Source of the DNA: CAYMZZ01 sp047600605
GTDB lineage: Bacteria; Bacteroidota; Bacteroidia; Chitinophagales; Chitinophagaceae
Direction of reading: 5' to 3'
Length of the DNA: 64,000 nt
Assembly: GCA_047600605.1 (NCBI GenBank)
Contig: JASGKK010000001.1
Coordinates: 372,001-436,000 of the forward strand
Shown here: piece after piece, positions 26,560-35,482 of the stretch
How positions within the stretch are numbered: the stretch's first letter is position 1
Layout of the letters: every line of letters starts with the position of its first letter
Notes under the pieces: generated by a model
Databases searched by the model: none
The model's input: the letters and a program-made list of their open reading frames with translations, nothing else
Told to the model about the DNA's origin: nothing
Translations under genes and position numbers: made by a program

Positions 26560-26592
26560 GAAAGCCTATACCAATCCTGGTTAGGCTTTTTT
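26560..26592 (+). terminator. intrinsic terminator after GMC operon
   Basis: The stem AAAGCCTA / TAGGCTTT, with an inner ACCA/TGGT pairing, is followed by TTTT. It overlaps the stop codon of the small minus-strand gene at 26581. Confidence 0.75.
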
Positions 26593-26802
26593 CAAATAAC
26601 CCATTTGCAGCAGGATAGCGGCCACCATTACCAGGTTGGTACAGGCCAGCACCAAAACGAGGTGCAACCGGTTTTGCGGGAAACCAAAAACAGGATGCTT
26701 CAAAAAGCGGGGCTCAAATATGAGCCGGATGATCCGGAGGCAATTGATAAGTATGGCTCCGCTGCAGCAGGCGATCAATAGAATGTCGATAATCTTTGTC
26801 AT
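26581..26802 (-). CDS. small two-helix membrane protein
   Basis: A 73-residue product with two hydrophobic segments (IIDILLIACCSGAILINCL and LVLVLACTNLVMVAAILLQM) joined by a short basic loop (RFLKHPVFGFPQNRLH). I recognise no family. The hydrophobic pattern, the ATG start and the terminator at its stop codon make a real gene likely despite its size. Function is unknown. Confidence 0.5.
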   Translation of the reverse strand: MTKIIDILLIACCSGAILINCLRIIRLIFEPRFLKHPVFGFPQNRLHLVLVLACTNLVMVAAILLQMGYLKKA

Positions 26803-26867
26803 ACGTATTGTTTTGGTTTAAAAGAGGGGTTACGCCGGGAGGACATAACCCCATTTGTTATAGATGA

Positions 26868-27443
26868 TCAGAAACATTCGTTGGCAATCTGATACAGGGC
26901 TACTGCAGTGCCCAGCCATCCTACCACATACTTCTTCACCACAAATTTGACGACCGTCCATACGCTGCTGTAAGAAAAAGTACCCAGCGAACTCACCAGT
27001 TGTGTGACACCATAACTGGCACCCAGCACACTGAGCGAACAGCTTAACCAGGCCGGTACCTGACTGGATAAAATGGATTTCAGCTTCAGGTCGCTCAGTG
27101 GTTTAAAATTGTTGGCTTCATACATGGCGCAGATCAGGCCAAACCAGACTGTAGCCGGGTCGGCCGCATCCACTACCGGGAGTCCGTATTGAGGATAGCG
27201 GCTACTGAGATACTGAATTATCTTTTCGTTTTTGGCTTTGAGAAAAGTCGATACACGTATTTCGTCATTGCTCTTCAAGACGGCCGGCTCACCTTCAATT
27301 ACCAGGTCGATCAGTTTGCGCTGACCCGCCCCACCCCTGTTCCAGGCCTCCGCTTTTTCCGGAGGGTCCTGGGCAGGTGAGGCAATGGCAATGAGGGCGA
27401 GCAGAATGCTAAACAAAGTGGTATGAACATGGATTTTTTTCAT
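26868..27443 (-). CDS. exported protein of unknown function
   Basis: The product has 191 residues from ATG 27443, which begins a signal peptide (MKKIHVHTTLFSILLALIAI, cleavage near SPAQ). An upstream ATG at 27494 would add 17 residues with no signal features. The mature part begins with a charged region (PPEKAEAWNRGGAGQRKLID) and contains a C-terminal hydrophobic region (LSCSLSVLGASYGVTQLVSS and VVKKYVVGWLGTAVALYQIA), so it may insert into the membrane. I recognise no family. Confidence 0.65.
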   Translation of the reverse strand: MKKIHVHTTLFSILLALIAIASPAQDPPEKAEAWNRGGAGQRKLIDLVIEGEPAVLKSNDEIRVSTFLKAKNEKIIQYLSSRYPQYGLPVVDAADPATVWFGLICAMYEANNFKPLSDLKLKSILSSQVPAWLSCSLSVLGASYGVTQLVSSLGTFSYSSVWTVVKFVVKKYVVGWLGTAVALYQIANECF

Positions 27444-27602
27444 GGCTATTCTTTTAATGCTGCCTACTCTCTTCACAATTCCGGTTTTCGGCATCTCCGG
27501 ATCAAGTGGCCATTTGATGAATTAAAGGTAATAGGCCACGAGGGGCATAGCCATGGGAAAAAAACAGAATTTTTATGTTGTTTTTCTGCCGCAAATTCAA
27601 AA

Positions 27603-27629
27603 GAAAAACCCTTTCCTTTCGGAAAGGGC
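27603..27629 (-). terminator. intrinsic terminator
   Basis: A perfect 8-bp stem CCCTTTCC / GGAAAGGG (27609-27616 with 27621-27628) is followed, on the minus strand, by TTTTTCTTTT. It serves the secreted-protein gene at 27667. Confidence 0.85.
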
Positions 27630-27666
27630 CGTAGACCTCAGTTGGTTTTTGCCTATCTGAAACAGT

Positions 27667-28083
27667 TTAGAATCCTTTTTTGCCTTCCGTTGGTTTAGAC
27701 AGCAGGTAACGGGTCATGAAAATTCCGTTGCCGCCGTTGTCGCTGGGGCTCAGCGTCAGGGAAGTCACTTTATCCAGTGTCCAGCCTTCGTCGGTATATG
27801 ATTTGAGCGTATTCAGGATAGCGTTTTCATTCTCCTTGATATTCTTGAAATTGATGCCGGCCATACTGAAAAGATTTTCGAGGCTGGATTCCTTCTGTGA
27901 TCCATCGGGATTGCTGACGATCATTTTGGAACGGCCAAGCCCGCCCGCCACTACGGATTCTACGGTGGTGATCTGCATATACTGCAGCTTTGCGGCAGGT
28001 TGTGCAACAGGGGTATCAGCCGCCTGCTGCGCCTGAGTGAGGCTGGCAGTAAATAAAAAAAGGATGACAAATATTTTACGCAT
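27667..28083 (-). CDS. small exported protein, DUF4177-like
   Basis: A 138-residue protein with signal peptide MRKIFVILFLFTASLTQA. The mature domain (YMQITTVESVV ... NAILNTLKSYTDEGWTLDKV ... MTRYLLSK) has the strand-helix-'EGW'-strand order of DUF4177-like small domains. The match is by layout only and the function is unknown. The gene follows the EF-G-like gene on the same strand, separated by the 8-bp inverted array, and ends at a strong terminator. Confidence 0.65.
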   Translation of the reverse strand: MRKIFVILFLFTASLTQAQQAADTPVAQPAAKLQYMQITTVESVVAGGLGRSKMIVSNPDGSQKESSLENLFSMAGINFKNIKENENAILNTLKSYTDEGWTLDKVTSLTLSPSDNGGNGIFMTRYLLSKPTEGKKGF

Positions 28084-28177
28084 GGTAGTTGATATTTATT
28101 GCGTGAAAATAATGACATCCTCTTCGATCGTAAAAGGAAGGGTGAATGAATTGAGGGAAAAGACGATTAAATTGATG

Positions 28178-28307
28178 ATTTGGAGATTTGATGATTTGAA
28201 AATTTGAAAATGAGTAATAAGTTCTAGTATTTTTTTCAGTACATATTAGATGTTATTATCATTCTAAGGATCATCTTCAAATTTTCAAATCATCAAATCT
28301 CCAAATC
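28178..28307. repeat. inverted array of 8-bp units (ATTTGANG), near-perfect
   Basis: The left arm is four octamers of form ATTTGNNN plus an ATGA cap (28178-28213). The right arm is the inverse, TCAT plus four octamers (28271-28306). The arms pair over about 37 bp with a single mismatch. The loop is 57 bp. The right arm touches the TGA stop codon (28308-28310) of the EF-G-like gene. Unit and cap are the same as in the element at 21739. Confidence 0.8.
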
Positions 28308-30446
28308 TCATCCCACTGCTTCTTCCTTCGTCTGCTTTCCATATTCTTCCACGAGTTTTTTCTGTAACTCATATGGCATCGGTTCATAGGCTTCAAACTG
28401 CATGCTGAATTTGGCGCGTCCCTGTGTAAGTGAGCGGAGTGAAGAAGAATAACCTTCCATTTCAGCCAGTGGTACGCGGGCCATTATTTTTTGGAAATGC
28501 CCTTCGCTGTCCATTCCTTCCACCATGGCGCGGCGGCTTTGCAAGTCGCCCATCACAGCACCGGTAAGATCATCGGGACAAAGCACACTAAGCCGGTAAA
28601 TGGGCTCCATGATCAATGGATCGGCTTGCTGAAAGGCCTGCCGGAAAGCCTGCAGACCCGCAATTTTGAATGAAATATCATTGCTGTCTACCGGATGCAT
28701 TTTACCGTCATATACACAGACCCTGATATCGCGTGCATAGGAGCCGGTAAGTGGGCCATTCTGCATTTTTTCCATGACTCCTTTGAGAATGGAAGGCAGA
28801 AAACGGGTGTCAATAGAACCGCCTACAATACAATTAAAGAATATCAGCTTACCTCCCCAGTCGAGGCTGATCTCATCACGACCCCTTACAGAAAGATCAC
28901 CGGGATCCGGCAATCCTTCATGCCAGGGTTCAATGCGCAGGTATACTTCGGCAAACTGACCGGCGCCGCCGCTTTGTTTTTTGTGCCGGTAAGTAGCATC
29001 AGCCGCCCGTCTGATCGTTTCGCGATAGGCAATGCGTGGTTTTACAAAACGGACTTCCAGCTTATGGTTGTGTTCTATCTTCCATTTAGCGACCGCCAGG
29101 TGCATATCTCCCTGGCAATGGATCAGCGTCTGTTTTAATTCAGGAGATACTTCAACGAGTAAGGTCGGGTCTTCTTCCCGCAGCACATGCAGGGCCTGCG
29201 ATAGTTTTTCTTCCTCGCCTTTGCGTAGCGGTTCTATAGCTACGGTCATATTGGATGCGGGAAAGACGATCGGCTCCAGTTCATACTGCTGACCACGCGC
29301 ATGCAATGTATTGTTGACATGGGTATTCTTAAGCTTCAGCGTAGCTCCGATATCGCCGGCCACCAATTCATTGACAGCCGTTCTTTTGTTGCCTTCGAGC
29401 AAAAACAGCTGACTGATCTTTTCGACGATACCTGTGGTTTCATTTTCCAGTTCCATGCCACTTTTGATCGTGCCGGAGTATACTTTGAAAAATGACAGTT
29501 CACCAATATGCGGTTCGCTGAGCGTTTTATAGATAAACAGGCAGGCAGGACCCGCAGTATCACAGGGTAAGGAAGCGCCTTTTCTTGTACGCTGAGGCGG
29601 CATTTCGTTGGCACTGGGGCATACATTATCAATAAAGCCCATCAGGCGACCGCTACCCATATTTCGTTCGGCGCTGAGACAGAAAAGCGGAAAAAGATCA
29701 TGCCCGATCATGGCTTTTTTTAAACCGTTTTTCATTTCATCTTCATCAAGCTCTCCCTGATCGAAATATTTTTCCATCAGGCTTTCATCGTTGCTGGCTA
29801 CGGCTTCTACCAGTTCTTTATGAAGCTCATCTGCTTTGGCCCGCTCATCATCCGGTATCGGAAGTTTCTGCGGTTTGCCGCCATTGTCGGTAAATTTATA
29901 AAGGGTCATACGGAGTACGTCAATGATCTCATGAAAACCAGCGCCGGTTTGACGTGGGTATTGTACGACTACAACCTTACTGCCAAAATGAGCTTTTGCT
30001 TCACGTACCGTTTTGTCAAAATCGGCGTTGTCATCGTCGAGTTTATTGACGGCAAAGATCATGGGCGTTTTAAACTTTTCAGTGTACTCCCAGATAATAT
30101 CGGTACCAACTTCCACTCCCATTACTGCATTGAGCAGCATAATGCCGGTATCACCAACCCGGAGTGCTGATATTACTTCACCGGCAAAATCATCATAACC
30201 GGGTGTGTCAAGAATATTGATCTTATAACCGCGCCAGCGTGTATGAAGCAGTTTACTGAAAATGGAGTTGCCTCTCTCCTGCTCCAGTTCATGATAATCG
30301 CCGGTGGTATTTCTTTCGGTAATATGACCGCGGCGGTTGATGAGGCCTGCTTCATAGAGCATGCATTCCGCCAAACTGGTCTTGCCAGGCACCGGCATGG
30401 CCCAGCAAGACAATGTTTTTTACGTGTGAGGTATCAAACTCTGCCA
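28308..30446 (-). CDS. EF-G-like translation GTPase, frameshifted in the P-loop
   Basis: Reading from ATG 30446 gives MAEFDTSHVKNIVLLGHAGA and then leaves frame. Skipping the single T on the minus strand (plus-strand A at 30387) restores GHAGAGKTSL and a further 690 residues. These carry G2-G4 motifs (DTPGYDDF, NKLD) and EF-G domains II-V, ending at 28308. As sequenced, only an ATG at 30413 opens the long frame (701 residues, starting MSCWAMPVPGKTSL), which lacks strand beta-1 of the G domain. The family is the short EF-G paralog (FusA2-like). The gene is either broken or carries a one-base sequence error. Confidence 0.9.
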
Positions 30447-30553
30447 TAAACAAAGATTTTAGATGAGCAATCGGTTAAGCCGGGTACAGTACGGGCAAGC
30501 ACAAAAGCCTGGCCACATGGCCCGGCACAGATGATGCTAAGGGAAGAGAAATG

Positions 30554-30934
30554 CTAAGGTGTATTGCGAAGGAATGAATTGAACTCCTGTCGCAGTTCAC
30601 CCAATGTTACATCCAGGCGTTGATACTGATCGTAGAGATCTTCATGCATAGCCATTGTTTCTTCACGCAACTGTCCGTTGTGGCTGGTTCTTTCCATGTC
30701 CATCATGCGGCAGTGCGTTTTGATTGCCTGTTTGAGATCGTGAATGTTGATGAGCTGAATGTGAAACTGATTCTGCAGATGCTCTACGTCCTGGAGCTGG
30801 TGTTTGGAGAGCGGAAGGAGGGCTGATTCCTGGAGTTTGCTTTTGTCGCGGGTAAATTCTTCCCGAAGCTGCCGGAGTGCATCCCTCCAGGTACTGCACT
30901 CCCCGGTGAGCTGTTCGATTTCAACCTGAACCAT
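30554..30934 (-). CDS. coiled-coil protein of unknown function
   Basis: A 126-residue, highly charged, almost entirely helical product (for example WRDALRQLREEFTRDKSKL, HDLKQAIKTH, DQYQRLDVTLGELRQEFNSF). It has no signal peptide or membrane segment, so it should be cytoplasmic. I recognise no family. It lies upstream of, and codirectional with, the EF-G-like gene (107 bp gap), so the two may be co-transcribed. Confidence 0.75.
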   Translation of the reverse strand: MVQVEIEQLTGECSTWRDALRQLREEFTRDKSKLQESALLPLSKHQLQDVEHLQNQFHIQLINIHDLKQAIKTHCRMMDMERTSHNGQLREETMAMHEDLYDQYQRLDVTLGELRQEFNSFLRNTP

Positions 30935-31110
30935 GGGTTTAAAATTTAAGAGTGAAGAATGTTGTTTACTCTTTTTTCCCGGGTGTTGGATGGTACTCCT
31001 AATTTAAAACTCTTTTCCGGTAAATAAATGCATTATTTCTGCACATTCTTCTGCAAAAAAGAAAACCACCGCAATTGTGATGGCTTCTTTATACGACTGC
31101 GAGAGCTATA

Positions 31111-32044
31111 TCAGTGACGGGTCCTGACCCGCGTACGTTTTGCTTTCACTTTGCCTTTTGGACCTTTAACGGTTGTGGTAGTGCGCGTTACAGAATTGCC
31201 ACGTGGACCTGTGACCGTAGTATGCCGGCGGGTGACACGATAGTTCTGTACACTGGCCTGATGCCGGGTCCGAACGCTCACAGAACTGACACGCACGGGC
31301 GCATATACATTCCCCGCTCTCACCACCCGGCGTGTATGTACTACCACAAAGGGGCGGTAATAAGGTGCCCGCAGGGGATAGTAAGCATGCCAGGTGAGTG
31401 GACGCCAGGGGCGCCACCAGCCGGGATAATGCCGCCAGTACCAGGGAGAAGCCCAGGGCCGGTAAGCCGGTGCATATACAAATCGTACCGAAGGCCAGAA
31501 CCATACATTGATGACCAGGCGGCGTGTGCCAAATTCATATTCAGGATAAGAAGGACCTCCTGCCAGCGATGATTCGGCAGGAGAAAGAAATGCTGCATCT
31601 TCCTCTCCGCCATCGGGTTCGATCACCACATTTTCACCGTAAATATCTTCATCGCCTACGATCTGGATTACGGCGGAAGTATCACCGGTACGCTCCAGTT
31701 CAATGACGGCTATATCCTGGCTTTCTGTTTCCGATATGGGTACCTGTAGCACAAATACATGTACATCTCCGCTGGTACGATCCTGTACACGTACATAATC
31801 TGTTTCGCCGTCTCCGTTAGAGATCCAGGTTATTGACCCCATTGGAGGATGTATTGATCTTTTTTTCAAAATCTTCGATGCTGGCAGATTGCTGAAACAT
31901 GGCCAGTGCGCCCTGGAGGCTAAACTGGTCGCCGGGCAGCCCGGTGCTGTCTACTCCGGAAACGGCTGACTGCCGGGCACTGGCAGAACCAAGACCGGCC
32001 AGCAACAGGACGGTCAACAGACGTAGTGAAAGGGTAAATTGCAT
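31111..32044 (-). CDS. exported EF-hand-like protein, frameshifted
   Basis: Two overlapping frames are pieces of one gene. The first (from ATG 32044) has a signal peptide (MQFTLSLRLLTVLLLAGLGS), then 'QFSLQGALAMFQQSASIEDF' and '...NGVNNLDL' before a TAA. The second resumes with 'NGDGETDYVRVQDR' and runs to 31111. Removing one base near 31819 gives NNLDLNGDGETDYVRV, an EF-hand-like calcium loop, and a protein of about 310 residues. The C-terminal part is rich in Trp/Tyr/Pro (about 120-170 of the second frame) and then in Thr/Arg/Lys (TRTTTTVKGPKGKVK). Function is unknown. It is either a real mutation or a base-call error. Confidence 0.82.
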
Positions 32045-32211
32045 AATAGATGTATTAGGGTTTGGAAGTTAGGAGCTTATATTTCGCTATGCTCTGACTT
32101 TGATAGAAACCGAAGGTTTACCGGGTGGCTGGTTTATTTTTAAAAAGAAAGGATTTGACCGGGGTGACGCTCCATATTGCTGCCACATTCTGTGTAAATT
32201 GCACCTCCCCC

Positions 32212-34245
32212 ATGATCCCACAGGAAACGATACAACAGATTCTGAGCCGCATTGATATTATTGAAATCATTGGCGGATTTGTAAAGCTCAAAAAGAGAGG
32301 CTCCAATTATCTGGGCAACTGCCCATTTCATAATGAGAAGACACCGTCTTTTACCGTTTCGCCTGCTAAAGAAATCTATAAATGTTTCGGATGTGGTAAG
32401 AGCGGTAATACCATCAGCTTCCTGATGGAACATGAAAAGTACAGCTATGTAGATGCATTGAAATGGCTGGCGCAGAAATACGGAATAGAAATCCAGGAAA
32501 CATTTGTAAGTGATGAGCAGCGTTTGCAATACCAGACAGCAGACAGCCTGTATATCATTAACAGTTTTGCCCAGCAGTTTTTTACGCGTTCGCTTTTTGA
32601 AACTGAAGAAGGACAGGATATAGGTCTAGCCTACTTCAAAGAACGTGGTTTCAGGGAAGAGATCATTCGCAAATTTCAACTGGGTTACTCACCCGAGAAA
32701 CGTGATGCCTTTACACGTGAGGCGCTTGCCAAACAATATAATGCTGAACTACTGGTAAAGTCTGGTCTTGTGGCCAATCGCAACGATCAGCTGATGGATA
32801 ACTACCGTGGCCGTGTCATCTTTCCGGTACATAACCACAGTGGTAAAATTTTAGGGTTTGGTGCACGTATTCTGAAAAGCAATGACCGGGCACCCAAGTA
32901 TATCAATACACCCGAGAATGAGATCTATATAAAAAGTAAAATTCTTTATGGATCTTATTTTGCCCGCACGGCCATTGATAAGGCCGATGAATGCCTGCTG
33001 GTAGAAGGATATACAGATGTATTGTCGCTGCACCAGGCCGGTATCGAAAACGTAGTGGCATCCGGCGGTACATCGCTTACCATTGATCAGCTAAGACTCG
33101 TAAGAAAATATACCAATAACCTTACGATCATCTATGATGGTGATGCGGCTGGTATAAAGGCAGCGTTGCGGGGGCTCGATATGGCACTGGAAGAAGGGCT
33201 GCAGGTAAAACTGGTATTGATTCCGGATAAAGAAGACCCCGATAGCTATGTCAATAAGGTAGGCGCAGCAGCTTTCAGAGAGTTTGTACAACGCAATAAA
33301 AAGGATTTTATCCTTTTTCAACTGGAAGTAGCACTGCGCGATACCGAAGGCGACAGTTCGCGTAAAGCCGATGTGGTCAACCAGGTAGCTGAGACTATTT
33401 CGAAGATCAATAAAGCGGAAGATTTTACCCGGCAGCAGGATTATATCAAGCAATGCGCAGAAATACTGCGTATCAATGAAACAGGTTTACATGCGCTGGT
33501 CAATAAATTTATCCGGGACCGCATTGCCACGCTGGAACGTAAACTGCCTTTTGATGAAGCCAAACAGCATGCTGATAATGCACGCCAGGCAGAAGCACAT
33601 AATTATGATGAGTCTACATTCAACCTGTTATTCAAAGATGAAATGCAGGAACGTGAAGTGGCGCGCGTATTGCTCGAGTATGGATTGCTTCGCTGGGATG
33701 ATTCCAAAAAGATAGCCGATTATATTTTTGAGGAAATGGTCGATGACAGCCTGATGGATAACCAGGACATCGTGCAACTCATTGCTGCATTTAAAGAATT
33801 GCTGCAGCGTGACCCGGCCAATGCAGGAAAAAGTTATTTTGTTTATCATCCCGATACACGGCTCAGTGCGCTGGCCGTATCTCTGCTCAATTTTCCCTAC
33901 GAAGAAAGTGATCACTGGAAACGGGAATTCAGTCAGTCTACCGGTTACCAGCAGGAATTGTTTAAACAAAGCTACGAAGACTTTATCCGTACGCTGGCCA
34001 AAGGCAATGATGAAGAACTGATGCGTTTCTCCAAAATGGGCGAAGACCGCACACCGGAAATGGTGGTATCAGCCGTGAATTACCTGAAGCTGCGAAAAGT
34101 AAAACGAATGCTGCTCGAGAATCAGCTGGATATGGAAAAGGAACATACCGAAGAAGAGTATGCCATGCTGCATCAGACACACGAGCATCTCAAAAAGATG
34201 GAGATAGAACTTACGCGGCAAATGGGTACGGTCATTATCCGTTAA
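32212..34245 (+). CDS. dnaG: DNA primase
   Basis: The product has 677 residues from ATG 32212 (MIPQETIQQILSRIDI); a longer in-frame extension upstream is not family-like. The N-terminal zinc-binding domain has NCPFHNEKTPSF and CFGCGKSG (CxxH...CxxC). The catalytic core includes the TOPRIM glutamate in LLVEGYTDVLSLHQAG and the DxD in IIYDGDAAGIKA. A C-terminal helicase-binding region extends to residue 677. It makes RNA primers for chromosome replication. Its stop codon overlaps that of the convergent CYTH gene by 4 bp. Confidence 0.96.
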   Translation: MIPQETIQQILSRIDIIEIIGGFVKLKKRGSNYLGNCPFHNEKTPSFTVSPAKEIYKCFGCGKSGNTISFLMEHEKYSYVDALKWLAQKYGIEIQETFVSDEQRLQYQTADSLYIINSFAQQFFTRSLFETEEGQDIGLAYFKERGFREEIIRKFQLGYSPEKRDAFTREALAKQYNAELLVKSGLVANRNDQLMDNYRGRVIFPVHNHSGKILGFGARILKSNDRAPKYINTPENEIYIKSKILYGSYFARTAIDKADECLLVEGYTDVLSLHQAGIENVVASGGTSLTIDQLRLVRKYTNNLTIIYDGDAAGIKAALRGLDMALEEGLQVKLVLIPDKEDPDSYVNKVGAAAFREFVQRNKKDFILFQLEVALRDTEGDSSRKADVVNQVAETISKINKAEDFTRQQDYIKQCAEILRINETGLHALVNKFIRDRIATLERKLPFDEAKQHADNARQAEAHNYDESTFNLLFKDEMQEREVARVLLEYGLLRWDDSKKIADYIFEEMVDDSLMDNQDIVQLIAAFKELLQRDPANAGKSYFVYHPDTRLSALAVSLLNFPYEESDHWKREFSQSTGYQQELFKQSYEDFIRTLAKGNDEELMRFSKMGEDRTPEMVVSAVNYLKLRKVKRMLLENQLDMEKEHTEEEYAMLHQTHEHLKKMEIELTRQMGTVIIR

Positions 34246-34781
34246 TCTTTTGCTTCTTCCGCTGCTGCAAGCAGCATATCGCTGTACGATACCTGTATAA
34301 GATCTTCGTTGTGGATACCCAACTCGCGCATATAATGCTGGCATTGCTGTAACAGTGCCGGCTGATCGAGTCCTGCTCCCGCTCCGATATTGCCGGCTTC
34401 TATTTCCATAAACGATCCAAGACCGGGCACTTCGTCGACATGAAACTTGACATTGCCGATAAAATAGATTTCCCTTTTTTTCTGCACCACTACTTTTAGA
34501 CCAAGTGATGCAGTAAGGGCTGTTTTTAATCCGGCGGCATCGGGCACTTTTACCAGTTTGAAATCAGAGTTCTTGGGACCCGCCTGGTCGGGGCGGTTGT
34601 ATTGGATCAGGTTATTTTCGATGCGGCCCTCGCGGAGTTTAAGTCGCCCATTTGGTACATTAAAGTAGGTGTCTGTCTGCTCATCGACTCCTTTGAATTC
34701 GGCGTTATGTGCCAGCAGGTAATTGCGAATGGCAGCAGGATCGGTGCAGCGGGCTTTTATTTCAACGTTCAAAAAAGACAT
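34242..34781 (-). CDS. CYTH domain protein (class IV adenylate cyclase-like)
   Basis: A 179-residue single CYTH domain. The N-terminal signature VEIKAR corresponds to the ExExK strand. Further tunnel residues occur in 'YFNVPNGRLKLREGRIENN', 'KREIYFIGNVKFHVDEV' and 'FMEIEAGN'. CYTH enzymes bind triphosphate compounds with metal. Members include CyaB-type adenylate cyclases, thiamine triphosphatases and inorganic triphosphatases, and the sequence does not decide between these. It is cytoplasmic and convergent with dnaG. Confidence 0.87.
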   Translation of the reverse strand: MSFLNVEIKARCTDPAAIRNYLLAHNAEFKGVDEQTDTYFNVPNGRLKLREGRIENNLIQYNRPDQAGPKNSDFKLVKVPDAAGLKTALTASLGLKVVVQKKREIYFIGNVKFHVDEVPGLGSFMEIEAGNIGAGAGLDQPALLQQCQHYMRELGIHNEDLIQVSYSDMLLAAAEEAKD

Positions 34782-34804
34782 AGAGGTCGTAATAGAAAGG
34801 AAAA

Positions 34805-34827
34805 GGTTTGCCGGAAGCCGGCAAACC
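34805..34827 (-). terminator. intrinsic terminator
   Basis: A perfect 10-bp stem GGTTTGCCGG / CCGGCAAACC with a 3-nt loop is followed by CTTTTCC on the minus strand. It serves the gene ending at 34853. Confidence 0.8.
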
Positions 34828-34852
34828 TCAATACGTTTAGGGTAAGAGCCTT

Positions 34853-35299
34853 TTATTCGGCCATGGCTGCTGCCTGGCGTTTACGGGCTACGGGTGCGTT
34901 TTCCGTACGGATGTTCTCACCTTTTACAAAACGCATGGCACTCCATACATGATCGAGTTCGATACGTTCAATACTTTCATAGCCTTCGCAGGTGAGGCGA
35001 TTCCAACTGCATTCCCGATTAAGGTCGGTAACGATTTTGGAAGTGGCTTTCGGATAGGCTACCCAGAATTTCGAGCCACCTTTCAGTGAAGGCATTACAT
35101 CCTTCAGAATTCCATTCAGCTGATTTTCGTTGACGGCGAAAACCAGGGCAAAATCAATCTTCCGGTTTTTCAGAAGCGGAGTCATGTTTTTGGCGAATGA
35201 TAATTTGCTGAATTGTTTCTCGATGCTGGAGGGTAGACCCTGAATTAGAAGATTTTTTTCGTCTGTCAGTTGTAACTTCTCAAATACTGTTGTTGACAT
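34853..35299 (-). CDS. DUF3052-like protein
   Basis: A 148-residue cytoplasmic protein. The order 'NLLIQGLPSSIEKQF', 'KIDFALVFAVNENQL', 'GGSKFWVAYPKATSKIVTDL' and 'LDHVWSAMRFV' resembles DUF3052 proteins, which look like degraded Rossmann domains with no known activity. The C-terminal tail (VARKRQAAAMAE) is basic. No partner gene is evident: the CYTH gene downstream is separated by a terminator. Confidence 0.65.
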   Translation of the reverse strand: MSTTVFEKLQLTDEKNLLIQGLPSSIEKQFSKLSFAKNMTPLLKNRKIDFALVFAVNENQLNGILKDVMPSLKGGSKFWVAYPKATSKIVTDLNRECSWNRLTCEGYESIERIELDHVWSAMRFVKGENIRTENAPVARKRQAAAMAE

Positions 35300-35423
35300 A
35301 CTTTAAAACGATTTAAAGGGTTTCTGACAAAGACAGTCGGGTTCAGTGGTGCTGATTGTCAGAGTTCTCATTAGCAGGGAGTGCAAAGATACGCTTATTT
35401 GCCGGGAATCATACCCTTATACA

Positions 35424-35462
35424 AAGAAAAATCCCGTCCAGACTGCATTTGAACGGGATTTA
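35424..35462 (-). terminator. intrinsic terminator after M48 peptidase gene
   Basis: A perfect 9-bp stem AAATCCCGT / ACGGGATTT (35429-35437 with 35453-35461) is followed by TTTCTTTG on the minus strand. It starts 21 bp past the peptidase stop. Confidence 0.85.
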
Positions 35463-35482
35463 CATATAAATATCAAGTGTAG

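Noticed and set aside
30932..31018. Weak inverted similarity (GTTTAAAATTTAAGAGT versus GTTTTAAATTAGGAGT) that could be another facing array
   Set aside because: Unit structure could not be placed in a fixed register and matches are too few.
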